Origin: Tupaia tana
Taxonomy: Eukaryota; Chordata; Mammalia; Scandentia; Tupaiidae
DNA: 64,000 nucleotides
NCBI GenBank assembly: GCA_026018925.1
Contig: JAKSZU010000002.1
Coordinates: 91,539,475-91,603,474 of the forward strand
Direction: 5' to 3'
Positions within the stretch are counted from its first letter, which is position 1. Each line of letters starts with the position of its first letter. A program made the position numbers and the translations under genes. The notes under the pieces are model-generated. The model searched no databases. It had not been told where the DNA came from and saw only the letters and a list, made by a program, of their open reading frames with translations. Below are positions 11,951 through 23,310 of the stretch, in pieces.

Positions 11951-12187
11951 CTTTTTTTAAAGTGTTTTTGCCATAGGGTTCATGAATGAGGCAGAGAGAG
12001 GGAAAATGAGAAATCACTCCCTAAGGGCGATGGCCATGCCACAGTCTCTTCTCTTCCATTCCCTTCTTGGGATTTTGGGCACACACGCATGACCAGCGTG
12101 AACTTCAAACTGCCAGATCTGGGACTCAAACCTTGGTCAATCATGTGGGAGTTCAGTGCCTTAACCACTATGTCATCGGCTGGTCCC
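11951..12187 (-). repeat. SINE, diverged long type
   Basis: An antisense copy from gtgtttttgccatagggtt to gtcatcggctggtccc. A short repeat attatcctt lies on both sides (about 11939 and 12190) and fits a target-site duplication. Confidence 0.85.
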
Positions 12188-13010
12188 ACAATTATCCTTC
12201 TTTAAAAAATCATTTGATCATGTCTTTCATCTTGACCAAGAACCTTTAGTAATTTCCTGTTGCCTGAGGAATTGATTTTATATAGCCCTACCCTCCTTTA
12301 CATACCTTATGTTAAAGATACACATAGTCCTTTCTCTTTCTTGTTTTACTTATGATTTTGTTTTTGTTTTTGCCTGGAATATTTTTGTTCCACCTCCACC
12401 TGTCTTTGCCATCTTCTTTTGAACCTCTCCTTGTTATTTCTCCTACATCCATACCCTGCAAAGCAGTCTCTCTTCCTCTCATGGTGTTTATCACTGCCTA
12501 TCTTGCATCAATGTAATTCACATAGGTTAATTTCTTCTCCTAGCAGTGCTGTTCAATAGTTTTCTGTGAAAATGGAACACGGAACTGAGCACTTAAAATC
12601 TGGCTAGTGCAACTGAGGGACTGAGTTTTCATTTAATTTCATTCAAACTTAAATAGCCACAGGTGGCTAGTGGCTGCTGTGTCAAACAGTACTAGACTAA
12701 AAGTCTCTTGAATGTAGTAAAGGGATTATACTGTTATTTTTTTTTCCAGTAACCACTACAGAGAGCAACCAAAAGGCACAGTCTGTTTTATTCCTTTCTA
12801 TTTCCTCCACCGTTTTGAGAATAATAGACAGCAAAAACTTACTGACTCAGTAAATATGGGAGTCTCACTTACCAAATATTCAAGGAAGAATTACTCAGTA
12901 TTTTTGTTCTAAGTTCAGATAGATTAAATGAGAAGAAAAAGTAGAAAGACCAAAATTCCAATTGGACTGAGAAACAGATGGCTAGTTCCACTGTAAAAGA
13001 ATCTATCCTC
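12188..13010. other. Mostly unique sequence
   Basis: No exon with convincing splice sites was seen. Text around 12230-12500 has an L2-like pyrimidine-rich character, and 12540-12690 resembles an old, unnamed repeat. Both are weak calls. Confidence 0.35.
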
Positions 13011-13272
13011 GGGACCAGCAGTTAGCATAATGGCTATGTCGCTGGACTCCCATGTAGTCGACTGCGGTTCGAGTCTTGGACCCAGTGGCTTAAACTCACA
13101 CCAGGCGCGTGTGTGTGTGCCCAAGATCCTGAGAGGACAATGGAGCAGAAGGGATTGTGGCATGGCCATCCCTCCTGGGGGGTGATTTCTCGCTTTCTGT
13201 CTCTCCGTCTTCTCTGTCTTTCTGGCGAGCACACACACCCTATAGCAAAAACCTCTCAAAAAAAAAAAAAAG
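13011..13272 (+). repeat. SINE type A, with 14-bp TSD
   Basis: A sense copy from gggaccagcagttagcataatgg to acctctc plus an A tail. It is flanked by the perfect 14-bp duplication aagaatctatcctc at 12997-13010 and 13273-13286. Confidence 0.93.
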
Positions 13273-13432
13273 AAGAATCTATCCTCTATCTTACCAATAT
13301 AACATTCCTTCTCTTAGTGATACAGGAATTCTCTATCATTTAAAGCTCTTTGTCTTTTAAACTATTTTGCAGTAATTTTCAACTTACCAAAAAAATTGTG
13401 ACAATAGTACAAACATGTTTAGATTCACCAAA

Positions 13433-13690
13433 CTAAAAAAAAAAAATAATAATTAATTAAGTTTATTTCATGAGCATCACAGAGACAAGGACCCTCAAAA
13501 GGGTCTTACATCAAGATACCCCCTCCACCTTCCCAAGCCTTCTCTGCCAGTCAGACAGGATCATAGGTGCGCATACCAGCATGTACAGATCAATGGAGGA
13601 ACCAAACCTGCAACCTTTCATATAAATCCAGCATCAATTAAGTAGCATATTATTGCTACCACATCAAGCAAGCCTTAAAACATATCTTTA
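13433..13690 (-). repeat. Type C-like SINE, weak
   Basis: An A/T-rich tail end, ttatttcatgagcatcac, cttctctgccagtcagac and gtgcgcataccagcatgtac follow the order of features of type C copies in antisense. The head is badly decayed. Confidence 0.35.
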
Positions 13691-14257
13691 AATTAAAAAA
13701 TAACCCAGATCTACCACATTTTAAATGCCATCAATCAGTTTCTGCATATGTGTATGACAGATGTGAACTGTTATTTTAATATGTATATACATGTGTTTAT
13801 GTGTATCTTTATATTTTTCTGTTCTTAGGCACAAGGAAATTCCCATACATAACATATTAAGAAAATTTAACATTGATATGATACCTTTATCTAACCCACA
13901 GTCCATATAGCAATTCCATCAGTTATTCCAACAATGTCCTTTGTAACATTTTCTCCCCCAGTAAAGGATCCAGTTCAAGGTCACAGATTGCATTTAGTTT
14001 CATGTTTCTCTTTTGTTTCTGTTAATCTGCAGCCTTTGTCCTTTATGACATTGAGTGCTTTAAGGCTATTTTAAGAATTTCCTGCTACTTCAGTTTGTCT
14101 AACTTGGATTAGATCTAAGTTAAAGCTCTTCAATGCTGGCCCAAGGATGTATTATTACATATTCCTTCACTGTTCCCCACAAGTTCTTAAACTTGATCAC
14201 ACTTATCGTATTCGTAAGTTTATAAAGTGTTACTATTTTATTAAAATATATAATTTA
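13691..14257. other. Unique-looking sequence
   Basis: Nothing gene-like is seen. Phrases around 13920-14000 (gtcctttgtaacattttctccc, ccagttcaaggtcacagattgc) resemble an old antisense L1 or L2 piece. Confidence 0.3.
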
Positions 14258-14510
14258 GGGACCAGCAGTTAGCGTAATGGCTACGTCGCTGGACTCCCAC
14301 GTAGTCGACCGCTGTTCGTGTCCCAGACCTGGTGGCTTAAAACTCACGCCGGGCGCGTGTGCGTGCATGCCCAAGGTCCCGAGAAGAGAACGGAGGAGAG
14401 GGGATTGCGGCGTGGCCATCCCCCCTGGGGGGTGATTTCTGGCTTTCTATCTCTCTGTCTCTCTCTGTCCGGTGAGCGCACGCGCCCTATAGCAAAAACC
14501 TCTCTAAAAA

Positions 14511-14514
<4 letters not shown>
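14258..14514 (+). repeat. SINE type A
   Basis: A sense copy with many CpGs (gcgccgggcgcgtgtgcg-like body). It ends aaaaacctctctaaaaag and runs straight into an (AT)n microsatellite, so the tail seeded the dinucleotide run. Confidence 0.93.

Positions 14515-14548
<34 letters not shown>
14515..14548 (+). repeat. (AT)n microsatellite in SINE tail
   Basis: About 17 AT units follow the 3' end of the type A SINE. Confidence 0.95.
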
Positions 14549-14550
<2 letters not shown>

Positions 14551-15379
14551 TAAAAACTGTTTTTGCATACAACATATAGTTCTATTTCAAAAGCAATAGA
14601 TGGCTCTGTGCTTTATAGTGATTTCAAAGATGAGTGAAATTTACTTAATAATGGATTCAGTTTGACAAAAATTATCATTTATCTTATCATTGAGTATGGA
14701 AAAAATTCTCGGTAAAAGAACTACTGTAAAGTATTAAGGTTCAACCAGTTATAATCAATGAATAAATTGAAACTACAGAAGTTTTCCATTTTTAAAACTC
14801 TAATTCTCTTAATATTGCTAATGGAGAGAGAACACAGCTCTGATATGGTAAATCATAAGCTCTTTCGGTATTTCAAGTGGTAAAGGTTTTGAATTGGTGC
14901 TCAGATTTCACTTATTTTAAAAGAATGAGTGAGGAAAAAGTAAGTGAGAAATGTAGCTTAACTGTAGGAAAGCCTGCACTCCTTCAAAGATGCTTTTAAA
15001 AACCGCTTAATGTAGCTACAGCGCTCATCCTGGAAACAGAAGAATGAAAATGGTCCTGCAGGATTTTTCTCGGGAATAAGAATTATTTCAAAAATGAAAT
15101 TGGCAGGGATAAGGACATTTTGGACAAGGACAGAAAAATTCCGTAGTGTTTTGGACACCATGAAAGCATTAGAAATTTTAAATAAATAGTTTACGTTGTG
15201 AGAAATGCCTGCGAGTTACACATGTTTTTTCCTAGGGAGAAATCGAATATTTCTTTAAGAAGTTAGTAACTTGAAGTCTCCCCTTCGCCCCTCAAAACTG
15301 AAGTGTCTTTGGCTCGGCTTCTAGGACTTCTAGGAACGTGCAATTAAAATAAAATCGAAACACAACCCTTGCAACATTG
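14549..15379. other. Unique 5' flank of the CpG island
   Basis: No young repeat is present in the last 800 bases before the island. GC content rises towards 15400. A run of 15 C lies at 15388-15402. No TATA-like element with a clear start can be assigned. Confidence 0.5.
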
Positions 15380-15908
15380 AGATGCCTCCCCCCCCCCCCC
15401 CCAAAGCGCTCACGAAAAGTCAGAGTCCAACACTTTTTCTAGCCTCGGAGCTGCGAGTTCGGGGGCTTCCAGGACACCTGCCGCACACCCTGAGCACGAC
15501 CGGGTCTCCGCTCGGGTCACTCGAGTCAGCGGCCCGGCTCCGAGGGGGCGTGTCCCTGCCGCAGCGCCCCGGCACCCGCCTCCGCCGCGACCCACCTGCT
15601 CCCCGCAGCCGCCCCGGCGCCGCGGGGTCCCGCCGCCCCCGTCCCCCACCCGCGGGCGCCGCCGGCCGCCCCGCAGCCCCCGCCGCCGCTTCAGAACCAG
15701 GCGAGCCCCTCTGCGACGAGCGGCCGAGACCTGGGCTTGAGCTTTCTTCCTTCCGCCCCAACCGCTAGCGGGCTCTGGGGGTGACCGCGACCCTGCAGCT
15801 CCCTCCCGTCAGTATGGACGGCCGAGCTGAACGCGGGGGTCCCGGGTCTCCCGGGCCAGCCGGGTGCGCCAGGCGGCCGGCGCAGCTCGCGCCTCAGTGT
15901 CCCTCGGC

Positions 15909-15916
15909 GGGGCGGG
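15909..15916 (+). promoter_or_regulatory. GC box (Sp/KLF-type site)
   Basis: The core ggggcggg lies about 170 bases before the YY1 motif, a usual place for an Sp1/KLF site in a TATA-less promoter. This is motif evidence only. Confidence 0.5.
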
Positions 15917-16079
15917 CGTGGGGACGAGCGGGGGTCGGGGGAGGGGTGCGGGGCGGAGAAAGAGCATCTCCGCGCCCCGGCCGCCGCCGGCCGCTCCCCC
16001 GCCGCCCGACTGGGGGAGCCTCGTCACAGCCGCCGCCTCGGCCGCGGCCGCAGATCTCGCGGTGTTTGCCGGCCGCCGC

Positions 16080-16091
16080 GCCGCCATATTG
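16080..16091 (+). promoter_or_regulatory. YY1 site near the transcription start
   Basis: GCCGCCATATTG matches the consensus GCCGCCATNTTG exactly. In TATA-less mammalian promoters YY1 sites of this form and orientation often sit just downstream of the start, so transcription probably starts close to this position. Confidence 0.75.
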
Positions 16092-16329
16092 TGTGACAGT
16101 ATTTTGATTTGGACGGGGCTGGCGGTGCCGCGGCGAGAGCGAGCGAGAGCCGGGGGGGTGGGGGGAGGGCAGGCGAGCGCGGGGGGTGGGGGCAGAGGGC
16201 GGTAGGGAGGCCGCGGAGGCGCAGCCGAGGATCCCGGAGCGGCGACGCCGCCCAGCCGTCGTTTTTGATCTGCGGCAGCCGCCGGCAGGGCGACCCAGCC
16301 CGACCCCCTCCCCTCCCCCTCAGCCACGA

Positions 16330-16352
16330 GCGGCGGCGGCGGCGGCGGCGGC
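16330..16352 (+). repeat. (GCG)n repeat in the leader
   Basis: About seven uninterrupted GCG units lie in the putative first exon, within a longer GGC-rich region. Confidence 0.9.
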
Positions 16353-17060
16353 CGGAGGGAGTTGGCGGCGGCGGCCGATCGGAGGGGGCTGAGCGGGGAG
16401 GGAGGGACGGCTGAGGTGTCCCCCCTGCCGGGCGGAATCGGAGGCGGCGGCGGCGCTGGCGGCAGCCGTGGTGGCGGAGGCGGCAGCGGCGACGGTGGAG
16501 ACGGCTGCCCTAGTGGGAGAGGCGGCGGCGGCGGCCGAGGAGGAGGAGGGGGAAGCGGCGGCGGCGAAGGGTAAGCGGACAGCGCTGCCGGGCCTCGGCG
16601 GGATCCCCGGCGGGCTCTCCCCTCACTCCGCGCAACCCCCTTCGTCTGGAAGGGGCTCCGCCGACGCGCGAGGCCCTTGCGGGGCGTCCGCTTCTGCCTT
16701 GCACTCTCCCTCCCTCCGCCCCTCTCCTTCCCGCTGTGGCGAGGCAGAGGGAGGCCCCCCAAGTCCTCCAGACCGGGTGGGGGTGGGGAGCATCGGGCCG
16801 GGCCTGGGCTCCGGGGCGTCGGTGTGGAGGGGGAGGGGGAGACTCATTGGAGCCCGGCGCCGGGGGAGCCCCGGGTGGGGGAGGGTGCCCGGGGGGAGGG
16901 AGGGCCCCTGCGGGCACCGGTGCCCCCGACCTGCCTCCTGGCTTGTGCGGGGTGGGGGCCGGGGGGAGGGAAACTCCTTTCGGGGAGCCCAGGTCTGGAG
17001 AAAGATGACTTAGGGGCGGGGAGCGGGTGTGGGGGACCGACTGGGAGCTCGGTGTGAGTC

Positions 17061-20000
17061 GGGGAGGGGGACAACATCGTTCTCTTTCGGATCTTGGATT
17101 TCTGCAGCCGCCTTTGAAGTGGGGAGCAAGCCCCGCTCTGAGTATGTGGCCCCATAGAATCACAGGGTAATTCTGGTTTTCCGTCCGATCAACCTCCCAG
17201 CCTCCGGTAGAGGTTGAGGCAGGGAAGCTGAAAGGGTCTCTTGGCGCTGCCGAACAGGTGACAGGTGGATCTTTGTGCTGCTGATGCTGTGGGACCGTTC
17301 TGGCTGAGTCGGGTCCCGAAGTGTCAGAGACAGTGTGCGTTCGTATTTATGTGTTTGGCCGTGTTTCATTCCATATATAGTATATTTGAGATGTTAGGTT
17401 TCCATTCTTCGAGTCAGCTTAATTGTTGTGGAGAAATTCTTCAAATGTTTCTGATAAGAGGGGTTTCCAGGAGAGTGCAGGGAATTCTCAGCTTCACAAG
17501 GGTTTCTCAGTAGTTCATGAAATTCAGGTCTCCGCTGCGAAGGCTGTTCAGTGCCTTTATTCATTGGAAAGTTCTTGAGCTCTAAGGTCGTATTCAAGCC
17601 AGCAGTTAAGCGGTATAATTTTGCATCCATTTTGTATCTTTTAGGTAGGTTTGCAAAGTGTCAAACTGTAGGTCAGGTTGATTGACATTTTATAAAAGGA
17701 GTTAGTTGTTGCTTTAGCGTACTCGAAAGAGTATGTTGCTCATTATGCAATTGTAGATTTGGCCGGGAATTTTGGTGGGCATGGAATAGAATTTTGCTTT
17801 CAGTTTTTACACTACGACTGCTTACCACACACTCTCTGTACAGTTACAGAGTATTTACACCTTCTCAAAAATATCTTTAAGTTCTTTGTAACAGTGGAAT
17901 CACCCTTGACCTTAAACCTTGACGTTTTGAAACTTTACATTTTGAAGCCATTACAGTTTCTAATAGGGGAAGACTTGATTTTCATCTTCGTGCGTGCTTT
18001 GGCTGAGCACTTTAATTAGAAACAGTGGGAAGAATTGTCAGATAAATGAGCTATAGACTAAATTTAGGGCCAAGTTAGCTTGAGAATGATCCTATAGCTT
18101 TTTAAAAACATGTAGGGAGCTAATGTGTTGAATGTTGGTACTATCTGTGTGTTAACAGGAAATAGAACAAAAATTCCAGTGATTCAGAACTTCTGTTTGG
18201 GTTTCCCCCCCTTAAGTCTAATCAGTTTCTAATAGAGGGTGCTTAAGTTTTCCATTTTTAAAGAATTAAGCTGAGGGTTGAATATGTTAATTAGATGATT
18301 AAATTATACACAGACCATAACTTCATTATTTCAGTTTTCTCTGCTGAATGGAAAAACTTTTCCTGAGTTTAATAGTATTCTCCCAAGGACGCTGATGAAA
18401 TATTGCCATTTGAACTCTCTCATATTAGGACCTATACTTTTGTAACTCATTTGAAAATGGGTACAATGTTCACAGTCTCATCTGCTACATGTTTAATGAA
18501 AAATACATTTTGAATCAGTCCCATTGGATTGAATTAGCATCTGTATTTGATCCTCTCTGTAGTGGAAAGAAGCTCTTGCCTTCAGCTAGGGAAATACAAT
18601 TTATTCCTAGGAAACAGGAGGTTTTTAAACCTTGCTAGGTAAGTAGGCACTACTACCCAGTTCCCCAATTATGTCAGCCTTGAGTATTACTTCTTTAGTA
18701 TTAACAATACGTTACACTTGGGTAAGTGTTTTAACATGATTGGGGAAAATTCTTTCCACAGAGTACTGTTCCGAATGAAATGTACATATGTATCTCTGAA
18801 CCTGCTTCGTTTGAAAAATGGATATAATGGAGGCTATTTTCCTCTGTGAGTAACATGCCAAAAAAGTCCTTCAGGAATGTCTGAATTTTCTTAAACAGCA
18901 ATTTTTCTTTTTAGTTAATATAAACAGATCAAGACTAAAAGTTAATTTTTTATGATCAACATATTTGAGAAGAGCGTTTTTACCTTGTTATAGCTGTTTT
19001 AGACAAAAGTTCCTGATAATCTTTATTATATATAAAGTTCATTAATTACACTGTAGTTCAGAAGTGTTGGAATTCCACTATATTTCTACCTGGCCAGGTT
19101 GGCATGACCCAGAGAACAGAGGTAGCTTTTCCTTTGTTTCACTTATGTCATTTTTATTTGATCTAAGATTGGGACTCTTGGAAATAAACAGGATGAAATA
19201 ATAATGGAGGTAAGTGCTGATTGGATGTGAAGCAGTATTAAGGAGAAGATAGGGGATAAGATGCCCACAGAGGATTTGGCAAATAGTTGCAGGTAGCTAG
19301 AAATCTGGAGATGCATGGTAGGGACTGCCCCGCATAGGAAAAGGATCACTCTGAATGAATCATGCTGAGGAGATTTGCTCTGGATCCTTTGATCAGCTTC
19401 GACAACCTATATAAGCCATCTTGTTTAAAATCCTGTCTATTAATATAATAAGGATTTGGAGACATTGTAATTATATGGAATTTAAGTGTATGAATGTTCA
19501 TATTTATTTACCTCTGACATATTTCCAGAATACTTAAAAATATTTTAACATTTTGTTTTTTAAGATTCTTATCCTGAAAACACTTGCTTAGAAAGCTAAA
19601 AAAGTCTTAGTAAATATGCTTAGGAGTTGCGGGGTACTATGCTTTTTACGTTCTCTGTAGTTCATTACTAAACTCTCGACTGTGAGCTTGATAATCCAAG
19701 AGTCAGAGATGGGGCATTGGGGGACACTCTTTTTCTTTGTTTTCTAAGTAATCTCTCAAAACAGCCCGTGTGTGAAGTAGTAGTTCACCCACATTCAGCC
19801 TTCTAGTGAAAAGGGGGAGGGCAGAGCAATGGTCACAAAGCTGCTGCATTGAACTGGAGCATTTCACTTAGATTTTCACTTGGGTTTTTATTTACACACT
19901 ATGCTTAGTATCTCATTTTCTAATCCTTAGAAGAGGAATGAGCAGTGAGATGTGCCCATTGACAAGTTGTTTTAGAAGGAACGCCAAGTCAGAATTGCCA

Positions 20001-20146
20001 CAAAATTAAATTGTGGATATTAATATCAGTAAAAGACCTCTATGGAAATTGATTGAAATTTTGGGACTTAAAAGTGCATTTGTTCAAAATTTAATTTACC
20101 TTTATCTCCTGATAATGTTTGATATAGGAAGCTTTGCCTCATTCTT
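17061..20146 (+). other. SINE-free start of the intron
   Basis: Three kilobases directly after the island lack any SINE or recognisable young L1, which is unusual for this window. The sequence is AT-rich and unique-looking. First-intron regulatory elements are plausible, but no specific site stands out. Confidence 0.5.
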
Positions 20147-20375
20147 TCCCCCCCCCCCCCCCAAGAGATTTTTGCTACAGGGTGCTTGCACGCTCTAGAT
20201 AAACAGTCGGGGGAGGGGGGGTGATGGCCATGCCACAGTCCATTCTCCTCTTGGAATTTTGAGCATGCACACACATGCACTGGTGTGAATTTCAAGCTGC
20301 CAGGTCCAGGACTCAAGCCATGGTCTGTGGTGTGGGAGTCCAACTCCTTAATCACTATGCCACCTGCTGGCCCCT
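20147..20375 (-). repeat. SINE, diverged long type, with poly(C) tail
   Basis: An antisense copy: agagatttttgctacaggg, gggtgatggccatgccac and ttgaatttttgagcatgc-like text, ending cacctgctggcccc. The usual T-run is replaced by about 15 C (20148-20162), a C-tract at the 3' end of the element. Confidence 0.85.
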
Positions 20376-20389
20376 CCTCATTCATCATT

Positions 20390-20645
20390 TATTTTTGAGA
20401 GAGAGATTTTTTGCTATAGGGCGGGTGTGCTCACCAGAAAGCGAAAAATCTGCCTCTCCCCCCTCCCGTCCCAGGATGGATGTGATAGCCATGCAGCAAT
20501 CCCTTCTCCTCCATTCTCCTCTCAGGATTTTGGGCACACATGCACACACACCCAGTATGAGTTTCATGTCTCTGGATCCTGGACTCAAACCACTGTCAGC
20601 CATATGGGAGTCCAGTGCCTCAACCACCATGCCACTGGCTGGCCC
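20390..20645 (-). repeat. SINE type A or close relative
   Basis: An antisense copy from gagagagattttttgctataggg to accatgccactggctggcccc. Moderate divergence and loss of several CpGs put it between type A and the diverged long copies. Confidence 0.87.
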
Positions 20646-20649
20646 CCAC

Positions 20650-20828
20650 TTCAATTTTTTAAAAATAATTATTTAATTTAATTTTATTTATTACTATTAT
20701 TATTTTCCAGTTTGATCAGAGAAAGAGAGGGGGAAAGTGAGAAAACAAGCTACCAGGAACTGGACTTGACCTACAGTCAGCCATGTGGGAGTCCAATGGC
20801 TTTAACCACCACGCCACCTGCTAGCCCC
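20650..20828 (-). repeat. SINE type B
   Basis: An antisense short SINE: A/T-rich tail, agtttgatcagagaaagag, aagctaccaggaactgg and accacgccacctgctagcccc. Similar text cacttcaatttttt and cacttcattcatttttt on its two sides fits a target duplication. Confidence 0.82.
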
Positions 20829-20875
20829 ACTTCATTCATTTTTTAATGTAAACTTAGTAAGAAATTCTGTTATAG

Positions 20876-21096
20876 GGCTAGCAGATAGTGTAGAGGTTAA
20901 GGCAGCTGAATCTCACATGGCTGACTGTGTGGTTGAAGTCCCAGACTGAGTGACTTGGGAAATACGCTGGAGGGGGAAGTGGAAGAGAAGGAATTATGGC
21001 ATGGCTATCTCCTTTGCCCCCAACCCCTGAGGGTGCTTTCGCAAACCCCCTTCCCCCCATCTCTGGTGAGTGCTGCACCTGTAGCAAAAATTAAGG
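20876..21096 (+). repeat. SINE, diverged long type
   Basis: A sense copy: gggctagcagatagtgtagagg, aatctcacatggctgac, tatggcatggctatctcc, cctgagggtgctttcgc and cacctgtagcaaaaatta. An internal part of the head-proximal body is missing relative to type A. Confidence 0.75.
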
Positions 21097-21124
21097 GAAA
21101 AAGTGATATTCTGTTCTATTTTGA

Positions 21125-21440
21125 TTATCAATTCCAGTTCAGAATTATCAAGGAAATAGTATCCTGCATAGGAAAGAGAAAAGAACTAAAATTTATTGAA
21201 AGCCTACTATGTGCCAAGCTTTTGTTCATTTCAGGAATATTTATTGAGCAGTAACTGTGCTAGGGACTCTTCCAGATGCCAGAGATGCAGTAGTGAATAA
21301 CAGAAAAATTTTCTGTTCTCATGTAGTTTACCTTAGCAGTAGAAGATATAATAAATGAGTAAAATGTAATGAATTTAGGAGAAGAAAGTATCATGGAGAT
21401 AATAAAAAGGAATCGGGGAATGAGCATTGCTTATTTGATC
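21125..21440 (+). repeat. Old unnamed mammalian repeat
   Basis: The sequence tttattgaaagcctactatgtgcc, gtgctagggactcttcc and gccagagatgcagtagtg is a familiar old mammalian repeat motif. It is probably related to the copies at 30.6-34.1 kb. I cannot name the family safely. Confidence 0.45.
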
Positions 21441-21521
21441 TTTCTAAATGGGTATTATCCTTGATTTCAAAAGAAAAAACTATCTCATACATAATTTTTT
21501 CTTTGGTTAAGAATATACTTC

Positions 21522-21717
21522 AGGGACCAGCAGATGGTGTAATGGTTATGTTGCTGACTCCTATGTAGTCAACTGTGGTTTGAGTCCCAGACCTGGCAAC
21601 TTAAAACTCTTGCCGGGTGCATGTGCGTGCTTGCCCGAGATTCTAAGAAGAGAATGAAGGTGAAGGGATTGTGGCATGGCCATCCCTGCTTGGGGGCAGG
21701 GGGGTTATTTCTTGCTT

Positions 21718-21754
<37 letters not shown>

Positions 21755-21796
21755 CAAGTGCACGTTTCCTGTAGCAAAAAAAAAAAAAAAAAAAGG
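21522..21796 (+). repeat. SINE type A
   Basis: A sense copy from gggaccagcagatggtgtaatgg to tgtagcaaaaaaaa. The CT-rich internal stretch has expanded to a (TC)n microsatellite at about 21722-21752. Confidence 0.9.
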
Positions 21797-21807
21797 CACT
21801 TCATAGG

Positions 21808-21975
21808 AGGCTGGCAGGTGGTGTGGTGATTTAGGTGCTGGACTCCCACATGACTGTCTGTCATTCGAGTTCCAGAACTGATGGCTTGCTGTCTCACTTT
21901 TCCTTTCCCTCACTCTCTGTCTCCGGTCAAATCAAAACATAAATAATAATAATAACAAGATTTAAATAAATCTTG
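21808..21975 (+). repeat. SINE type B, with TSD
   Basis: A sense short SINE from ggaggctggcaggtggtgtgg through cttgctgtctcacttttcc to ctccggtcaaatc and an A/T-rich tail. The repeat gcacttcata occurs just before (about 21797) and just after (about 21987). Confidence 0.85.
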
Positions 21976-22069
21976 TTTTAAAAGAATGCACTTCATAATT
22001 CAGAGCACAATTATATTTGTATTTCAAAAGTACTAAGTTTCAATTAATAACAGTTTCCAATTAGTACTT

Positions 22070-22295
22070 CAGAAAGCTGCTTGGTGGTTAGATTTACTAT
22101 CCTGGTTTGAAACCTGGTTTTCCCACTTAGTAGTTTTGCCACAGTTTTAGGGACAATTACAGTTTCTTAGCTTCTCTGAATTTTTTTTCTCTCCTGTGAA
22201 TTTAGAATATGACATCTATAATGCTGTTGTGAAGTTTAAATTATATATTTAATGTAAGTGATCTTATGTAGTAGGGGCTCAGTAAACTGTAACAT
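22070..22295 (+). repeat. MIR element
   Basis: Order and wording are those of MIR: gcttggtggttag, gtttgaaacctggttttccc, acttagtagttttgccac, cttagcttctctgaa, ttctctcctgtgaa, ttgtgaagtttaaatta and ggggctcagtaaa. Confidence 0.8.
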
Positions 22296-22450
22296 CTTTT
22301 ACTGCCTATCTGGAGTTCTTAAAACAAACTAGGATGAAGTTGGTGACCCTCCAGGAAGCTCATAGCACTGCATGGGCATTGCTTAATACACACTTCACCC
22401 CAACGACTAAAGCCTTTTGTCTTGATAGCGTAAGGTTAGCTAAAACACAA

Positions 22451-22636
22451 TTTTTTAAATTTAATTTTATTTATTATCATTATTTAAATTTCTTACAGGG
22501 TTCATTCATGTACTTACCAGAGAGTGACAGAGAGGGGAGCAAAGGGAGAAAGGAAGCTGCCTTGTCCGGGACGTGAACCACAGTCAGGCATGTAGGAGTC
22601 CAGTGCCTTAACCACACCGCCACCTGCCAGCCCTCC
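22451..22636 (-). repeat. SINE type B-like, diverged
   Basis: Antisense: T-rich tail, ttacagggttcattcatgt, accagagagtgacagag, gctgccttgtccgggacgtgaac and ccgccacctgccagccct. It has a slightly longer middle than standard type B. Confidence 0.78.
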
Positions 22637-23310
22637 AAAACACAATTCTAACTTAATAGTTACAATTCCTTTCTGGAGAGTTTTGTCCATGTTACCTAGC
22701 AAATGTAATATCAAGAATAAATCTATAGTCTTCCCTCTTCTGATAAAGGAACAGAGTATTAAGGAAAACTTTTACAAAGGTTAAAAACATGTGCGAATTA
22801 GAAATGAGTATTTTGAGGGAAGCATGGAAGAATAGCCATTCTATTTTCCAATATTTGTTTTCATTTTTAGACTAGGTTATCACTAAACTAAACTTCTCAC
22901 AGTCCATGTTGTCTTTTCAGTTCTTATTTCAGTGTCTTCGGTGCTTGGCCAGTAGTTGGGAGATCAAGAAAGATTGTGTATTGAATGTTAAATGGTTGCT
23001 AGTGTTAGTTTTGTCTGTCACAACTCTTTGGTAGTAAGTGCCTGAGTCTGAAAAGTAACTGCGATAGACTTAAGTCTGAATCTCTCGTCTTAAGCATGAA
23101 CTAGCTAACAGGTTATGTAGCCTTTTAAATGCCATATTTTTTTATAAAAAATAATCTAGAAATTGAGAGAAAGAAATAAATTATTTGCAGCTAGATTAGT
23201 GTTCATTATTCTATTCCTAAGCTATTAACATCAAAGTGATATAGCAGCTTTTAAAGGCTGGGTAGAAAAAGTAATTCATGTATATGCTCAAAACTGTTTT
23301 TCTTCTTTTC
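22637..23310 (+). other. Unique-looking intron sequence
   Basis: No repeat or exon was recognised. Confidence 0.4.

Larger units (their letters stand above)
16080..16570 (+). other. Putative non-coding first exon, gene not identified
   Basis: The segment runs from the YY1 motif to a good splice donor, gcgaagg|gtaagc, at 16570/16571. I find no ATG on the plus strand between 16092 and 16570, so this would be an untranslated leader; frames that appear open here begin with GTG or TTG. It contains a (GCG) run at about 16330-16352 and further GGC-rich interruptions, typical of structured leaders of regulatory genes. Start is approximate. I do not recognise the gene. The donor fixes a plus-strand direction; the first coding exon would be downstream, possibly at 55013 or beyond the window. 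Confidence 0.55.
15400..16990 (+). promoter_or_regulatory. CpG island promoter
   Basis: GC-rich and dense in CpG over about 1.6 kb, in sharp contrast with the AT-rich remainder of the window. It contains GC boxes (ggggcggg at 15909-15916, gggcgg near 15950), a perfect YY1-type site, GGC repeats and G-run clusters able to form quadruplexes (16153-16199, 16775-16797). No TATA box precedes the likely start, as is usual for broad housekeeping or developmental promoters. The downstream donor on the plus strand sets the direction. Divergent transcription is possible but not shown. No interspersed repeat lies inside the island. Confidence 0.93.

Noticed and set aside
15809..17163. Proline/alanine/glycine-rich open frames of 180-317 codons on both strands in the CpG island
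   Set aside because: GC-rich sequence has few stops. The frames overlap on opposite strands, several begin at GTG or TTG, and none shows a domain.
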